Assembly: GCA_019113065.1 (NCBI GenBank)
Contig: DXIC01000178.1
Span: forward strand, 1 to 34,396
Origin: Candidatus Agathobaculum stercoravium
GTDB taxonomy: Bacteria; Bacillota; Clostridia; Oscillospirales; Butyricicoccaceae
DNA: 34,396 nt
Direction of reading: 5' to 3'
This document shows, in pieces, positions 24,582 to 32,345 of this stretch. The translations under genes were made by a program, and so were the position numbers. The notes beneath the pieces were generated by a model, which had not been told where the DNA came from, searched no databases, and saw only the letters and a program-made list of their open reading frames with translations. Within the stretch, counting starts at the first letter, position 1. Each line of letters starts with the position of its first letter.

Positions 24582-25376
24582 TTGAAACGATGGAAATTCG
24601 ACCCATTGGCGCTGGTGCTTCCAGCGCTGATGGTGGTTTTATGGTATTTTGCAAGCGCAAGCGGCCTGCTGCCCGCATACAAACTGCCCTCGCCGGGCGG
24701 CTTGCTCCGTGTATTGGCGGATTTTGCGACCGGCGTGCTGGGCATCACGCCGTATTCCGGCACCATGCTGCCGCACCTGCTTTGCAGCCTGCGGCGCGTG
24801 GTCTGCGGGTTTGTGATCGCAACCGCCTGCGGCCTGACGCTGGGCTTTGCGACCGGGCTTTCCCCGCTGCTGCGCCGCCTTTTTGACCCGCTGATCCATG
24901 TGATCCGCGCGGTGCCGGGCGTGGGCTGGCTGCCGGTCGCAATCGTGTGGTTCGGCGTGGGCGAGGGCAACACACTCTTCCTGATCTCGCTGGCCGCGTT
25001 CTTCCCGATCTATGTCAATACCGCGCACGCGGCGGCGACCGTCCCCGAACAGCTTATCAAGGCGGGGAAAATGATGGACGCACACGGGCTGACGCTGTTC
25101 CGCACGGTGATTTTCCCGGCCTCGTTCCCCGAGGTGGCGGTCGGCCTGCGGCTGGGGCTCGGCGTAGCGTGGGCGTATCTGGTACTGGGCGAGGTCACCG
25201 GCGTGGCGACCGGGCTGGGCGCGGTAATGAACGACGGGCGCATGCTCGGCCATGTGGATATTGTGTTGGCGGCCATGATTGTAATTGCGGCCGCGGGCAA
25301 GCTGACCGACCTGCTGCTGCTCGCGGCCTGCCGCGCGTATTGCCCGCAGATGCGCAAAAGGAGGGGCAGGAAATGA
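24582..25376 (+). CDS. ABC importer permease (SsuC/ThiX type)
   Basis: 264-residue membrane protein with about six hydrophobic segments. The EAA-type loop contacting the ATPase is EQLIKAGKMMDAHGLTLFRTVIFPASFPEV (about residues 156-185). The start codon is TTG at 24582, 5 bases after the binding-protein gene, with GGAG 8 nt upstream; no in-frame ATG is available nearby. The stop overlaps the ATPase start as ATGA. Confidence 0.92.
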   Translation: MKRWKFDPLALVLPALMVVLWYFASASGLLPAYKLPSPGGLLRVLADFATGVLGITPYSGTMLPHLLCSLRRVVCGFVIATACGLTLGFATGLSPLLRRLFDPLIHVIRAVPGVGWLPVAIVWFGVGEGNTLFLISLAAFFPIYVNTAHAAATVPEQLIKAGKMMDAHGLTLFRTVIFPASFPEVAVGLRLGLGVAWAYLVLGEVTGVATGLGAVMNDGRMLGHVDIVLAAMIVIAAAGKLTDLLLLAACRAYCPQMRKRRGRK

Positions 25377-26113
25377 ACCGTGGACTGGAAATTCATGCAG
25401 TCAGCAGGACCTTTTACACGGAAAACGGCACGGTCGTGCCCGCGCTGGATGGGGTGTCATTCGACGCACCCGCCGGGCAGATCACCGCGCTTCTCGGCCC
25501 ATCGGGCTGCGGCAAAAGCTCCCTGCTGAATATCATTGCGGGGTTTGATGCCCCGGATGCGGGTGAGGTTCGTTTCGCAGGTGTGCCGATGGGACGCGCG
25601 GACAGCCACTGCAGCATGGTATTCCAGACACCCGCGCTGTTTGCATGGTTGACGGTTGCGCAGAATGTGGAATTCGGCCTCAAGCGGAAAAAACTGCCGC
25701 GCACTGAACGGGAAAAGGCGGTATCGGGCATGCTGCGTCTGGTCGGCCTTGACGGTTTTGCGCTTGCCTATCCGGATGAGCTGTCCGGCGGGATGCAGCA
25801 GCGCGCCGCGCTCGCGCGGGCGCTCGTGCTCCGGCCGGAGCTCCTGCTGATGGACGAGCCGTTTGCCGCGCTCGACGCACAGATGCGTGAAAAAATGCAG
25901 GACCTGCTGCTGGAGTTGCAGCGCACCCTCGGACAGACCATCCTGTTTGTGACGCATGACATTGAGGAAGCGCTGCGCATCTCGTCGCAGGTCGTTGTGC
26001 TGTCGTCACGGCCGGGGCGGGTGGCGGATACGATCCCGCTGCCGCCTGCTATGGATGATGCAGCGCGCACCGCCTGCCGCGCGCGTATCCGCGCCGCTTT
26101 GGCCGAATCCTGA
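25373..26113 (+). CDS. ABC importer ATPase (SsuB/TauB/ThiZ type)
   Basis: 246 residues. Walker A GPSGCGKSS (about 41-49), Q-loop VFQTPALFAW, signature LSGGMQQRAALARAL, Walker B LLLMDEPFAALD and H-loop FVTHDIEEA are all intact. ATG at 25373 overlaps the permease stop, with AAGGAGGGG 9 nt upstream; longer upstream readings lie inside the permease gene. Completes a four-gene operon with the radical SAM gene. Confidence 0.96.
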   Translation: MNRGLEIHAVSRTFYTENGTVVPALDGVSFDAPAGQITALLGPSGCGKSSLLNIIAGFDAPDAGEVRFAGVPMGRADSHCSMVFQTPALFAWLTVAQNVEFGLKRKKLPRTEREKAVSGMLRLVGLDGFALAYPDELSGGMQQRAALARALVLRPELLLMDEPFAALDAQMREKMQDLLLELQRTLGQTILFVTHDIEEALRISSQVVVLSSRPGRVADTIPLPPAMDDAARTACRARIRAALAES

Positions 26114-26143
26114 ATACGCTGCATCTCCCTTTCCCATACGACA

Positions 26144-26178
26144 GTGGCCGCCCTTGCGTGAAGCGCAAAGGCGGCCAC
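26144..26178. repeat. Long hairpin after the ABC operon
   Basis: GTGGCCGCCCTTGCG pairs with CGCAAAGGCGGCCAC (one mismatch) around TGAAG. No T-tract on either strand. It sits 30 bases after the ATPase stop and just before the next promoter, so it probably marks the 3' end of the operon. Confidence 0.8.
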
Positions 26179-26186
26179 CGTTCCGG

Positions 26187-26215
26187 TTGACGAACCTTAT
26201 ATAATAGAATACAAT
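26187..26215 (+). promoter_or_regulatory. Sigma-A promoter of the deacetylase-SLH gene
   Basis: TTGACG (26187-26192), 17 nt, TACAAT (26210-26215), about 42 bases before the ATG. Confidence 0.75.
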
Positions 26216-26256
26216 AAAAAAATAAGACAACCTCTATTCAGAAAAGGGAGAGCGAT

Positions 26257-28035
26257 ATGAAAAAAAGAATATATGCCCTGCTGCTGACGTTTACATTGCT
26301 GTCCGCTGTGTTTTCTCCAGGCGCCGCAGCAATTGCCGCGCCTGTTGCATCGGACGCCACCTCTGTGAAGGCGGCAAATACGGATGCAAAGCTCATTGCA
26401 TTCACCTTTGACGATGGTCCATCCGCCTATACCGCCCAGCTGCTGGACGGGTTGAAAGCCCGCGGCGCGGTCGCTACCTTCTTTATGAACGGCGTCAACG
26501 GGGCAAGCGGCATTGTCAATTATTCCTCCCTGCTGACGCGCATGCGGGATGAGGGGCATCAGCTGGCCAACCATACTTACAGCCACATTGTCCCCTTCAA
26601 CACGCAGTCCGCATCCACCGTCAGCAGCGAGGTCAGCCGGGTCGAGAGCCTGTTATTTGCGCGCATGGGCGGCAGCTACACGGATATGGTGCGCACCCCC
26701 GGCGGTGCGCTCGGCACCACTGTGCAGAACAATGTCCCCGCCCCGATTATCCTCTGGAGCGTGGACACGCTGGACTGGCGGTACCGCTATGCGGACACGG
26801 TTTACAACAACATCCTTTCCGGCGCACAGGACGGCGCAATTGTACTGCTGCACGACCTCTACCAGACCAGCGTGCAGGGTGCGCTGCGGGCGATCGACAC
26901 TTTGCAGGCGCAGGGCTATGAATTTGTCACGGTTGCGGAGCTTCTGCGCCGCCGCGGCATCACGCCGGCAGGCGGTAAAGTGTATTACAGTGCGCCGAAC
27001 AACGGTACCAACCTCCCTGCCTATACCGCGCCTGCTATTTCCGCTGCATCCGGGCCGGACGGCGTGCAGGTAACCTTTTCCACAACCGAAACCGGCGTAA
27101 CGCTGTATTACACAACGGATGGCACGGTCCCGCATCCGGGCAGCAGTAAGTATTCCGGCCCCATTACCATCACAAAAGACACAACCTTTACCGTCGCAGG
27201 GATCGACCGGTACGGCACCCGTACACCGGCTGCCGTCCAAACCGTAGCCGGTATGCCGGCAACAGCGGCGCCCGACATTCACTATGAAAACGGCATGCTG
27301 ACCCTGTCCTGCCCCACACCCGGGGCGTCGGTCTATTACACGACCGATGGTTCGATGCCTACAATCGCAAGCACCCTTTATACGGGCAGCTTTACCCCCT
27401 CGACCACCACCCGCTGCATTGCTGTCAAAGAGGGATATCTGAACAGCCCGGCAGTGACCTGCACCCTGACCGAATACGGCAGGATGTTCACCGATGTACC
27501 GGCGGATGCATGGTATTATGATGCTGTCGGCGAGGCAGTGGAACGGGGGCAGATGTCGGGAACCGGCATATATACCTTTTCACCAGACGTTACGATGACC
27601 CGTGCGATGGCGGCCTCGGTACTGTACAGCATGGCCGGGCAGCCGGAAACCGTGGAACACACCGCCTTCACTGATGTCACTGAGAATGCGTGGTACTGCG
27701 ATGCCGTGCAGTGGGCGGCTACATGCGGTATCATGACCGGATACGAAAGCAGCTTCCGTCCGGATGACGCCATTACCCGCGAACAGCTGGCTGCGATCCT
27801 GTACCGCTATGCACAGTACCAGAGCCATGATGTGACTGCCCGGGCCGACATAGCTGGTTTTACGGATTTTTCCCAAATCAGCGGTTATGCAGTGGCCGCA
27901 ATGCAATGGGCCAACGCTGAAGGGCTGGTCACAGGAGTCACTGCCACTGAGCTTGACCCGCAAGGCAGCGCAACCCGGGCACAGATGGCAGTCATCCTTC
28001 AGCGGTTCTCCGCGCGGTTTGGCTCCGCAGAATGA
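26257..28035 (+). CDS. Secreted polysaccharide deacetylase with three SLH repeats
   Basis: 592 residues. Signal peptide (about 1-28), then a NodB-type carbohydrate esterase 4 domain (about 44-235): TFDDGP (50-55), HTYSH (106-110) giving the metal-binding Asp/His/His set, RTPGG (146-150), WSVDTLDW (167-174) and LLHD (197-200). Likely removes acetyl groups from peptidoglycan or a wall polysaccharide. Two Fn3/chitobiase-like modules follow, each with a YYTTDG motif (about 290 and 365), then three SLH repeats (about 410-592). RBS AGGGAG 6 nt before the ATG. It is monocistronic. With the NAGPA-SLH protein it suggests an SLH-anchored wall-modifying set. The usual RPPYG of motif 3 reads RTPGG here. 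Confidence 0.93.
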   Translation: MKKRIYALLLTFTLLSAVFSPGAAAIAAPVASDATSVKAANTDAKLIAFTFDDGPSAYTAQLLDGLKARGAVATFFMNGVNGASGIVNYSSLLTRMRDEGHQLANHTYSHIVPFNTQSASTVSSEVSRVESLLFARMGGSYTDMVRTPGGALGTTVQNNVPAPIILWSVDTLDWRYRYADTVYNNILSGAQDGAIVLLHDLYQTSVQGALRAIDTLQAQGYEFVTVAELLRRRGITPAGGKVYYSAPNNGTNLPAYTAPAISAASGPDGVQVTFSTTETGVTLYYTTDGTVPHPGSSKYSGPITITKDTTFTVAGIDRYGTRTPAAVQTVAGMPATAAPDIHYENGMLTLSCPTPGASVYYTTDGSMPTIASTLYTGSFTPSTTTRCIAVKEGYLNSPAVTCTLTEYGRMFTDVPADAWYYDAVGEAVERGQMSGTGIYTFSPDVTMTRAMAASVLYSMAGQPETVEHTAFTDVTENAWYCDAVQWAATCGIMTGYESSFRPDDAITREQLAAILYRYAQYQSHDVTARADIAGFTDFSQISGYAVAAMQWANAEGLVTGVTATELDPQGSATRAQMAVILQRFSARFGSAE

Positions 28036-28070
28036 TACACGCAAAACTGTAAACCGTACTTGCAATTGTG

Positions 28071-28104
28071 AAAGCTCCCCTGGCCAAAGCCGGGGGAGCT
28101 TTTT
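28071..28104. terminator. Intrinsic terminator between the deacetylase and hydF
   Basis: AAAGCTCCCC pairs with GGGGAGCTTT around a TGGC/GCC inner stem, followed by T's on the plus strand. It ends the deacetylase transcript and may also serve convergent hydF. Confidence 0.9.
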
Positions 28105-28105
28105 G

Positions 28106-29308
28106 TCAAACCAGCTCTCCGTAAACCGCCGGGAATGGCTCGAGCGAACGCGCCAGAATGCCGTGCATCTGCGCAATCGCAATCCCGTAGTTGGTCATCG
28201 GCACGCCGCACTCTGCGGCACGGCGTGCGCGCGACTGCATCTCGCGCCCGTTCAGCATGCAGCCGCCGCAGTGCACCACCAGCGCATAGGGGGACAAATC
28301 CTCCGGAAACTCCCTGCCGGAGGTAAAGGCAAACTGCGGCTCCTTCCCCGTATACTGCCGGATCCAGCTCGGCAGTTTGACTGTCCCGATATCTCCGCAC
28401 TGCCGGTGGTGGGTGCAGCCTTCGGAGATGAGCACCCTGTCGCCGTCCCGCAGGCGGCTGAGCGCCGCCGCGCCCTGCACAGCGCGCTGCAAGCTGCCTT
28501 TATACCGGGCCATCAAAATGGAAAACGAGGTCAGCTGGATATCCGGCGGCACAAGACGGTTTACCTGCCCAAAGGCCTGCGAGTCCGTGATGACCAGCCG
28601 CGGTTTTTCTCTGAGCGTACCGAGCGTATGCGGCAGCCCCTCCACCCCGGTCACGACCGAGACCGCGCCCGCATCCAGAATATCCCGGACGGCCTGCTGC
28701 TGCGGCAGGATCAGCCGCCCTTTGGGGGCAGCCGAATCGACCGGCACCACCAACACCACAAAATCACCGGGAGCAAGCAGGTCGGCGACCAGCGGCTTTG
28801 CATTGGCATCGCGGTTGGCGAGCTGCGCGATGCGCTCCTTGAGCGCATGGATATTCGTCCCATCCGCCGCGCTGACATATATTTCGTTCTCCGCAGTCTG
28901 CGGGCATGCAGCGAGCAGGTCGGCTTTGTTGTACGCGATGATATACGGAACCTTCCGCTCGTCAAACAGGCCGATCAGTTCGCGGTTGGCAGGCTGCAAT
29001 CCAATGGTGCCATCCACTACCAGCACCGCAACATCCGTCCGGTCAAGCACGCGCAGTGCGCGCCGCACGCGCTCCTCCCCCAGGCTGCCCGTATCGTCCA
29101 TGCCGGGCGTATCGATGACCACGACCGGCCCCGCGGGCAGCAATTCCATCGCTTTCTGCACCGGGTCGGTGGTAGTGCCCTTAACCGCGGAAACAACGGA
29201 CAGGTTCTGCCCTGTTACTGCGTTTACCACGCTGGATTTGCCCGCGTTGCGCAGGCCGAAGAAGCCAATGTGCGGCCGCTCGGCGGACACCGTATCATTC
29301 AGTCCCAT
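28106..29308 (-). CDS. hydF: [FeFe]-hydrogenase maturation GTPase HydF
   Basis: Scaffold on which the 2Fe subcluster of [FeFe]-hydrogenase is assembled before transfer to the apo-enzyme. 400 residues: an N-terminal TrmE-like GTPase domain (G1 GLRNAGKSS at 18-26, G3 DTPG, G4 NKAD), a dimerisation domain and a C-terminal cluster domain with CxH (C298, H300) and HCxxC (346-350). All cluster ligands are present. The ATG follows GAGGGG by about 8 nt and is 12 bases after the hydG stop. Last gene of the operon. Confidence 0.97.
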   Translation of the reverse strand: MGLNDTVSAERPHIGFFGLRNAGKSSVVNAVTGQNLSVVSAVKGTTTDPVQKAMELLPAGPVVVIDTPGMDDTGSLGEERVRRALRVLDRTDVAVLVVDGTIGLQPANRELIGLFDERKVPYIIAYNKADLLAACPQTAENEIYVSAADGTNIHALKERIAQLANRDANAKPLVADLLAPGDFVVLVVPVDSAAPKGRLILPQQQAVRDILDAGAVSVVTGVEGLPHTLGTLREKPRLVITDSQAFGQVNRLVPPDIQLTSFSILMARYKGSLQRAVQGAAALSRLRDGDRVLISEGCTHHRQCGDIGTVKLPSWIRQYTGKEPQFAFTSGREFPEDLSPYALVVHCGGCMLNGREMQSRARRAAECGVPMTNYGIAIAQMHGILARSLEPFPAVYGELV

Positions 29309-29320
29309 AGATGCGCCCCC

Positions 29321-30769
29321 TCAGAACCGGAAATCGCGCCGGTTGGAGCTGTAAATATCCGCGATATGCTCCCGCGCCAGCGCGCGCACCCTGTCGTTCG
29401 GGATTTTCTCCAGCTCGCGCCCGATCAGCGCCATGCCGTTCTGCTTTGTGCCCTCCGAGGCGTAGTCGACCAGATATTCCGCCAGCGTCATCAGGGCATT
29501 CGGATGGCAGCAGTTTAGGATCTGCCCGCTTTTACACAGGCTCATAAACCGGTCGCCCGTGCGCCCCTCGCGGTAACAGGCTGTGCAGAAGGATGGGATG
29601 TAGCCCAGCTCCATCAGCCAGTTTACCACCTCGTCCAGCGTGCGCTGGTCAGCCACATCGAACTGCTCGGAGTCATGCGGCCGCTCCTCCTCGGTGTAGC
29701 CGCCGACCGAGGTACGCGAGGCGCCGCTGATCTGTGAAATCCCCAGAGTGAGCGCCTTTTCACGCACCTGCTGGCTCTCCCGCGTGGAGATGATCATGCC
29801 GGTATAGGGCACTGCAATGCGGATGCACGCAATGATCTTTTCAAACAGCCCGTCGCTCAGGCTGTTATCAAACACGTCCGGATCGATGTCGTCCGCATGC
29901 TTGACGCGCGGCACGCTGATCGTGTGCGGGCCGACGCCGTGCACTGCCTCCAGATGCTCGGCATGCATCAGCAGGCCGGCAAACTCGTACTGGTATCCTT
30001 CCAGCCCGAACAGCACACCCAGGCCCACGTCATCGATGCCGCCCTCCATTGCGCGGTCCATCGCCTCGGTATGGTAGGCATAGTCATGCTTGGGACCGGT
30101 CGGGTGCAGCTCGAGATAGCTCTGCTTGTGGTAGGTCTCCTGAAACAGGATATAGGTGCCGATCCCCGCTTCTTTCAGCTTTCGGTAATTTTCCACTGTG
30201 GTCGCTGCAATGTTCACATTGACGCGGCGGATGGCGCCGTTTTTGTGCTTGATGCTGTAAATCGTGTTGATGCATTCCAGAATATATTCGATCGGGTTGT
30301 TGACCGGGTCCTCGCCCGCTTCGATCGCAAGGCGCTTATGCCCGAGGTCCTGCAACGCGATGACCTCGCGCCGCACCCCCTCCTGCGTGAGTTTTTTGCG
30401 CGTAATATGCTTGTTTTTTGCGTGGTACGGGCAGTAAACGCAGCCGTTGATACAGTAGTTGGACAGGTACAGCGGCGCAAACATGACAATACGGTTGCCG
30501 TAAAATGCGAGCTTGATCTCCTCCGCAAGGCGGTACATCTCCTCCACCTTTTCCGGGATGTCGCACGCCAGCAGGACGGACGCCTCGCGGTGCGTCAGCC
30601 CTGCGCAGCGCACGCCGCCTGCGGTCTGTTTTGGCCGCGCCTTTTCCAGAATGCTGTCAATGAGCGGCAGGTTATGCTTGTTCTCTTCTGCGTAACGGAT
30701 GGTTTCGAGGATCTCCTCATGGTTAATGAATTCCTCAGCACGGAGGGATTTGGGGTTGTAGGTTTCCAT
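29321..30769 (-). CDS. hydG: [FeFe]-hydrogenase maturase HydG (tyrosine lyase, radical SAM)
   Basis: Splits tyrosine to p-cresol, CO and cyanide for the hydrogenase H-cluster. 482 residues. Radical SAM motif CINGCVYC (C106, C110, C113), GEDPVNNPIEYILE and VNVNIAATTVENYRKL in the barrel, and the C-terminal second-cluster region FCTACYREGRTGDRFMSLCK. The ATG at 30767-30769 is preferred because AGGAAG is 10 nt upstream; the in-frame TTG 9 bases earlier would sit too close to it. Follows hydE after 59 bases. Confidence 0.97.
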   Translation of the reverse strand: METYNPKSLRAEEFINHEEILETIRYAEENKHNLPLIDSILEKARPKQTAGGVRCAGLTHREASVLLACDIPEKVEEMYRLAEEIKLAFYGNRIVMFAPLYLSNYCINGCVYCPYHAKNKHITRKKLTQEGVRREVIALQDLGHKRLAIEAGEDPVNNPIEYILECINTIYSIKHKNGAIRRVNVNIAATTVENYRKLKEAGIGTYILFQETYHKQSYLELHPTGPKHDYAYHTEAMDRAMEGGIDDVGLGVLFGLEGYQYEFAGLLMHAEHLEAVHGVGPHTISVPRVKHADDIDPDVFDNSLSDGLFEKIIACIRIAVPYTGMIISTRESQQVREKALTLGISQISGASRTSVGGYTEEERPHDSEQFDVADQRTLDEVVNWLMELGYIPSFCTACYREGRTGDRFMSLCKSGQILNCCHPNALMTLAEYLVDYASEGTKQNGMALIGRELEKIPNDRVRALAREHIADIYSSNRRDFRF

Positions 30770-30828
30770 TGGTGTCAATCTTCCTTTCTCTTGCGGTCAG
30801 AATGCTCTTTCCGTCAGATTACTCTATT

Positions 30829-31881
30829 TCAGCCGGCCGCAGCGTCGCCCCGGCCGGTGACGACGCGCAGCCCGATTGCCGACATACGTTGTTCCAGCTC
30901 CGCCACATGCTGCGCGGACTCCGCGCCGCTGTGGATTTTGCCGTTATACAGGCTGTACTTCTCCCGCGCCGCGGGCGGGGACAGGTTGGGCATGACCACG
31001 TTTGCGCCCGCCAGCATCCCCTGCTCCCGGCCATCCGGCCGGAGGGTGCCGAGCGCGGTCGTCGCGGGCAGCAGCAGCGTGGGCTGGATCAGCCGGAGGA
31101 GTGAGAGCAGATACAGCGTCAATTCCACGCTGCCTGCCGGTTCGTTTCCAAACGGCGTATCTTTATGCGGGATGAACGGGCCGATACCGCACATTGCCGG
31201 TGCAAACTGCTCGACATATTTCAAATCCTCTGCCAGCATCTGCGCGGTCTGGCCGGGCGAGCCGACCATAAAACCGCATCCAACCTGAAACCCGATTGCT
31301 TTCAGGTCGCGCAGGCAGCGCATCCGGTTATCAAATGACATTTCCGGCGGATGCAGGCTCGCATAATGCGCCCTGTCCGCGGTCTCGTGCCGCAGCAGGT
31401 AGCGGTCTGCACCTGCGTCGAACATCGCCTGATACGCCTCCGTCGGATATTCCCCAAGCGAAAGCGTGACCGCGCAGTCCGGGAATTCATCTTTGATCGA
31501 CCGCACCAGCGCGCACACAGCGTCTGCCGGGAATGCGCTGTCCTCCCCGCCCTGCAACACAAAGGTGCGGAATCCGAGGCCGTATCCCTCGCGGCAGCAG
31601 GACAGGATCTGCTCCGGCGTCAGCCGGTAGCGCACGCACTGCCGGTTGGTGCGGCGGATGCCGCAGTACAGGCAGTCGTTCCGGCAGATGTTGCTGATCT
31701 CGATCAGCCCGCGGATATACACCGCGTCCCCATAGACGTGCCGCCGCGCGCGCATCGCCTTTTCCGCCGCATAAGCCGCCGCCTGTTGCGTGCGGTTTAG
31801 CAGCAGCTCTGCATATTCCTCCAAGGCAAGTGCATGTTCCTGCTCCAGCCGGTCAAGCAGCTGTTTTGTGCGCTCATTCAT
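30829..31881 (-). CDS. hydE: [FeFe]-hydrogenase maturase HydE (radical SAM)
   Basis: Radical SAM enzyme acting on the [Fe(CO)2(CN)cysteine] synthon delivered by HydG during H-cluster assembly. 350 residues, normal. Motif CRNDCLYC (C66, C70, C73) with GLIEISNICRNDC before it; FVLQGGEDS, RHETADRAHYASLHP and GFMVGSPGQT are typical. The start ATG overlaps the stop of the small upstream regulator gene by 8 bases. Confidence 0.96.
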   Translation of the reverse strand: MNERTKQLLDRLEQEHALALEEYAELLLNRTQQAAAYAAEKAMRARRHVYGDAVYIRGLIEISNICRNDCLYCGIRRTNRQCVRYRLTPEQILSCCREGYGLGFRTFVLQGGEDSAFPADAVCALVRSIKDEFPDCAVTLSLGEYPTEAYQAMFDAGADRYLLRHETADRAHYASLHPPEMSFDNRMRCLRDLKAIGFQVGCGFMVGSPGQTAQMLAEDLKYVEQFAPAMCGIGPFIPHKDTPFGNEPAGSVELTLYLLSLLRLIQPTLLLPATTALGTLRPDGREQGMLAGANVVMPNLSPPAAREKYSLYNGKIHSGAESAQHVAELEQRMSAIGLRVVTGRGDAAAG

Positions 31882-32131
31882 CGCCGGTCACATTGGAATA
31901 CGCGGTTTTGACGCTGATCCCGTGCAGATTGCCGATCTTGCCGGAGAGCGCGGAAATCGTATCCTGCGGCGCGTCAATCGCAATCGATACGATATTGATC
32001 CCCTTCTCCCGGTAAGGGATACCCATTCTGCCGATGATGTACTGCCCATAGGTATGGAGCAGGGCGTTGAGCTGCTCGACGGAATCCATATCCTCTACAA
32101 TGATCCCCATGACTGCTACCCGTGTTTTCAT
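31874..32131 (-). CDS. TM1266-type iron-only hydrogenase system regulator (putative)
   Basis: 85-residue ferredoxin-fold (ACT/NikR C-terminal-like) protein: KTRVAVMGIIVEDMDSVEQL, IIGRMGIPYREKGINIVSI and ALSGKIGNLHGISVKTAYSN are the family pattern. These proteins almost always accompany hydE/G/F and are annotated as regulators, though the mechanism is unproven. The ATG at 32129-32131 follows AGGTGAGGAT; the 33-residue upstream reading passes through the terminator hairpin and is rejected. Confidence 0.9.
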   Translation of the reverse strand: MKTRVAVMGIIVEDMDSVEQLNALLHTYGQYIIGRMGIPYREKGINIVSIAIDAPQDTISALSGKIGNLHGISVKTAYSNVTGDE

Positions 32132-32161
32132 ATCCTCACCTGCCGTATTATTTTCATATTC

Positions 32162-32203
32162 AAAAATAAAAACTGGCTGCACCCAAAAACGGTGCAGCCA
32201 GTT
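32162..32203 (-). terminator. Intrinsic terminator in the hyd operon leader
   Basis: On the minus strand AACTGGCTGCACC, loop GTTTTTG and the exact complement (13 bp) run into TTTTTATTTTTG. It lies about 30 bases before the first gene of the operon and downstream of a good promoter, so it is probably a conditional terminator and not only the end of the MATE transcript. Confidence 0.9.
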
Positions 32204-32282
32204 CGTGGTATTTCCTGCTTTTGGCGGCACCTTCCACGCAGATCCCGCCGGAGCAAAATCTTAGTGTCAGGATGCTTTCCTG
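32204..32282 (-). promoter_or_regulatory. Structured 5' leader of the hyd operon, possible riboswitch or attenuator
   Basis: The transcribed leader between promoter and terminator folds as CAGGA/TCCTG and as TTTT-GGCGG...CCGCC-AAAA (32255-32258/32245-32249 with 32223-32227/32219-32222). Alternative pairings compete with the terminator: GGTGC (32227-32231) with GCACC of its left arm, and CGTGG with CCACG. AAAAGCAGGAAA occurs twice (32276-32287 and 32211-32222). I could not match it to a named riboswitch class. Confidence 0.5.
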
Positions 32283-32288
32283 CTTTTT

Positions 32289-32317
32289 ATTATACGCGGG
32301 AAAGGCCGCAAAATCAA
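32289..32317 (-). promoter_or_regulatory. Sigma-A promoter of the hyd maturation operon
   Basis: Minus strand TTGATT (32312-32317), 17 nt, TATAAT (32289-32294), between the end of the MATE gene and the leader terminator. Confidence 0.82.
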
Positions 32318-32345
32318 GACGCCATTCCGCCCTGTGCTCCCTATC

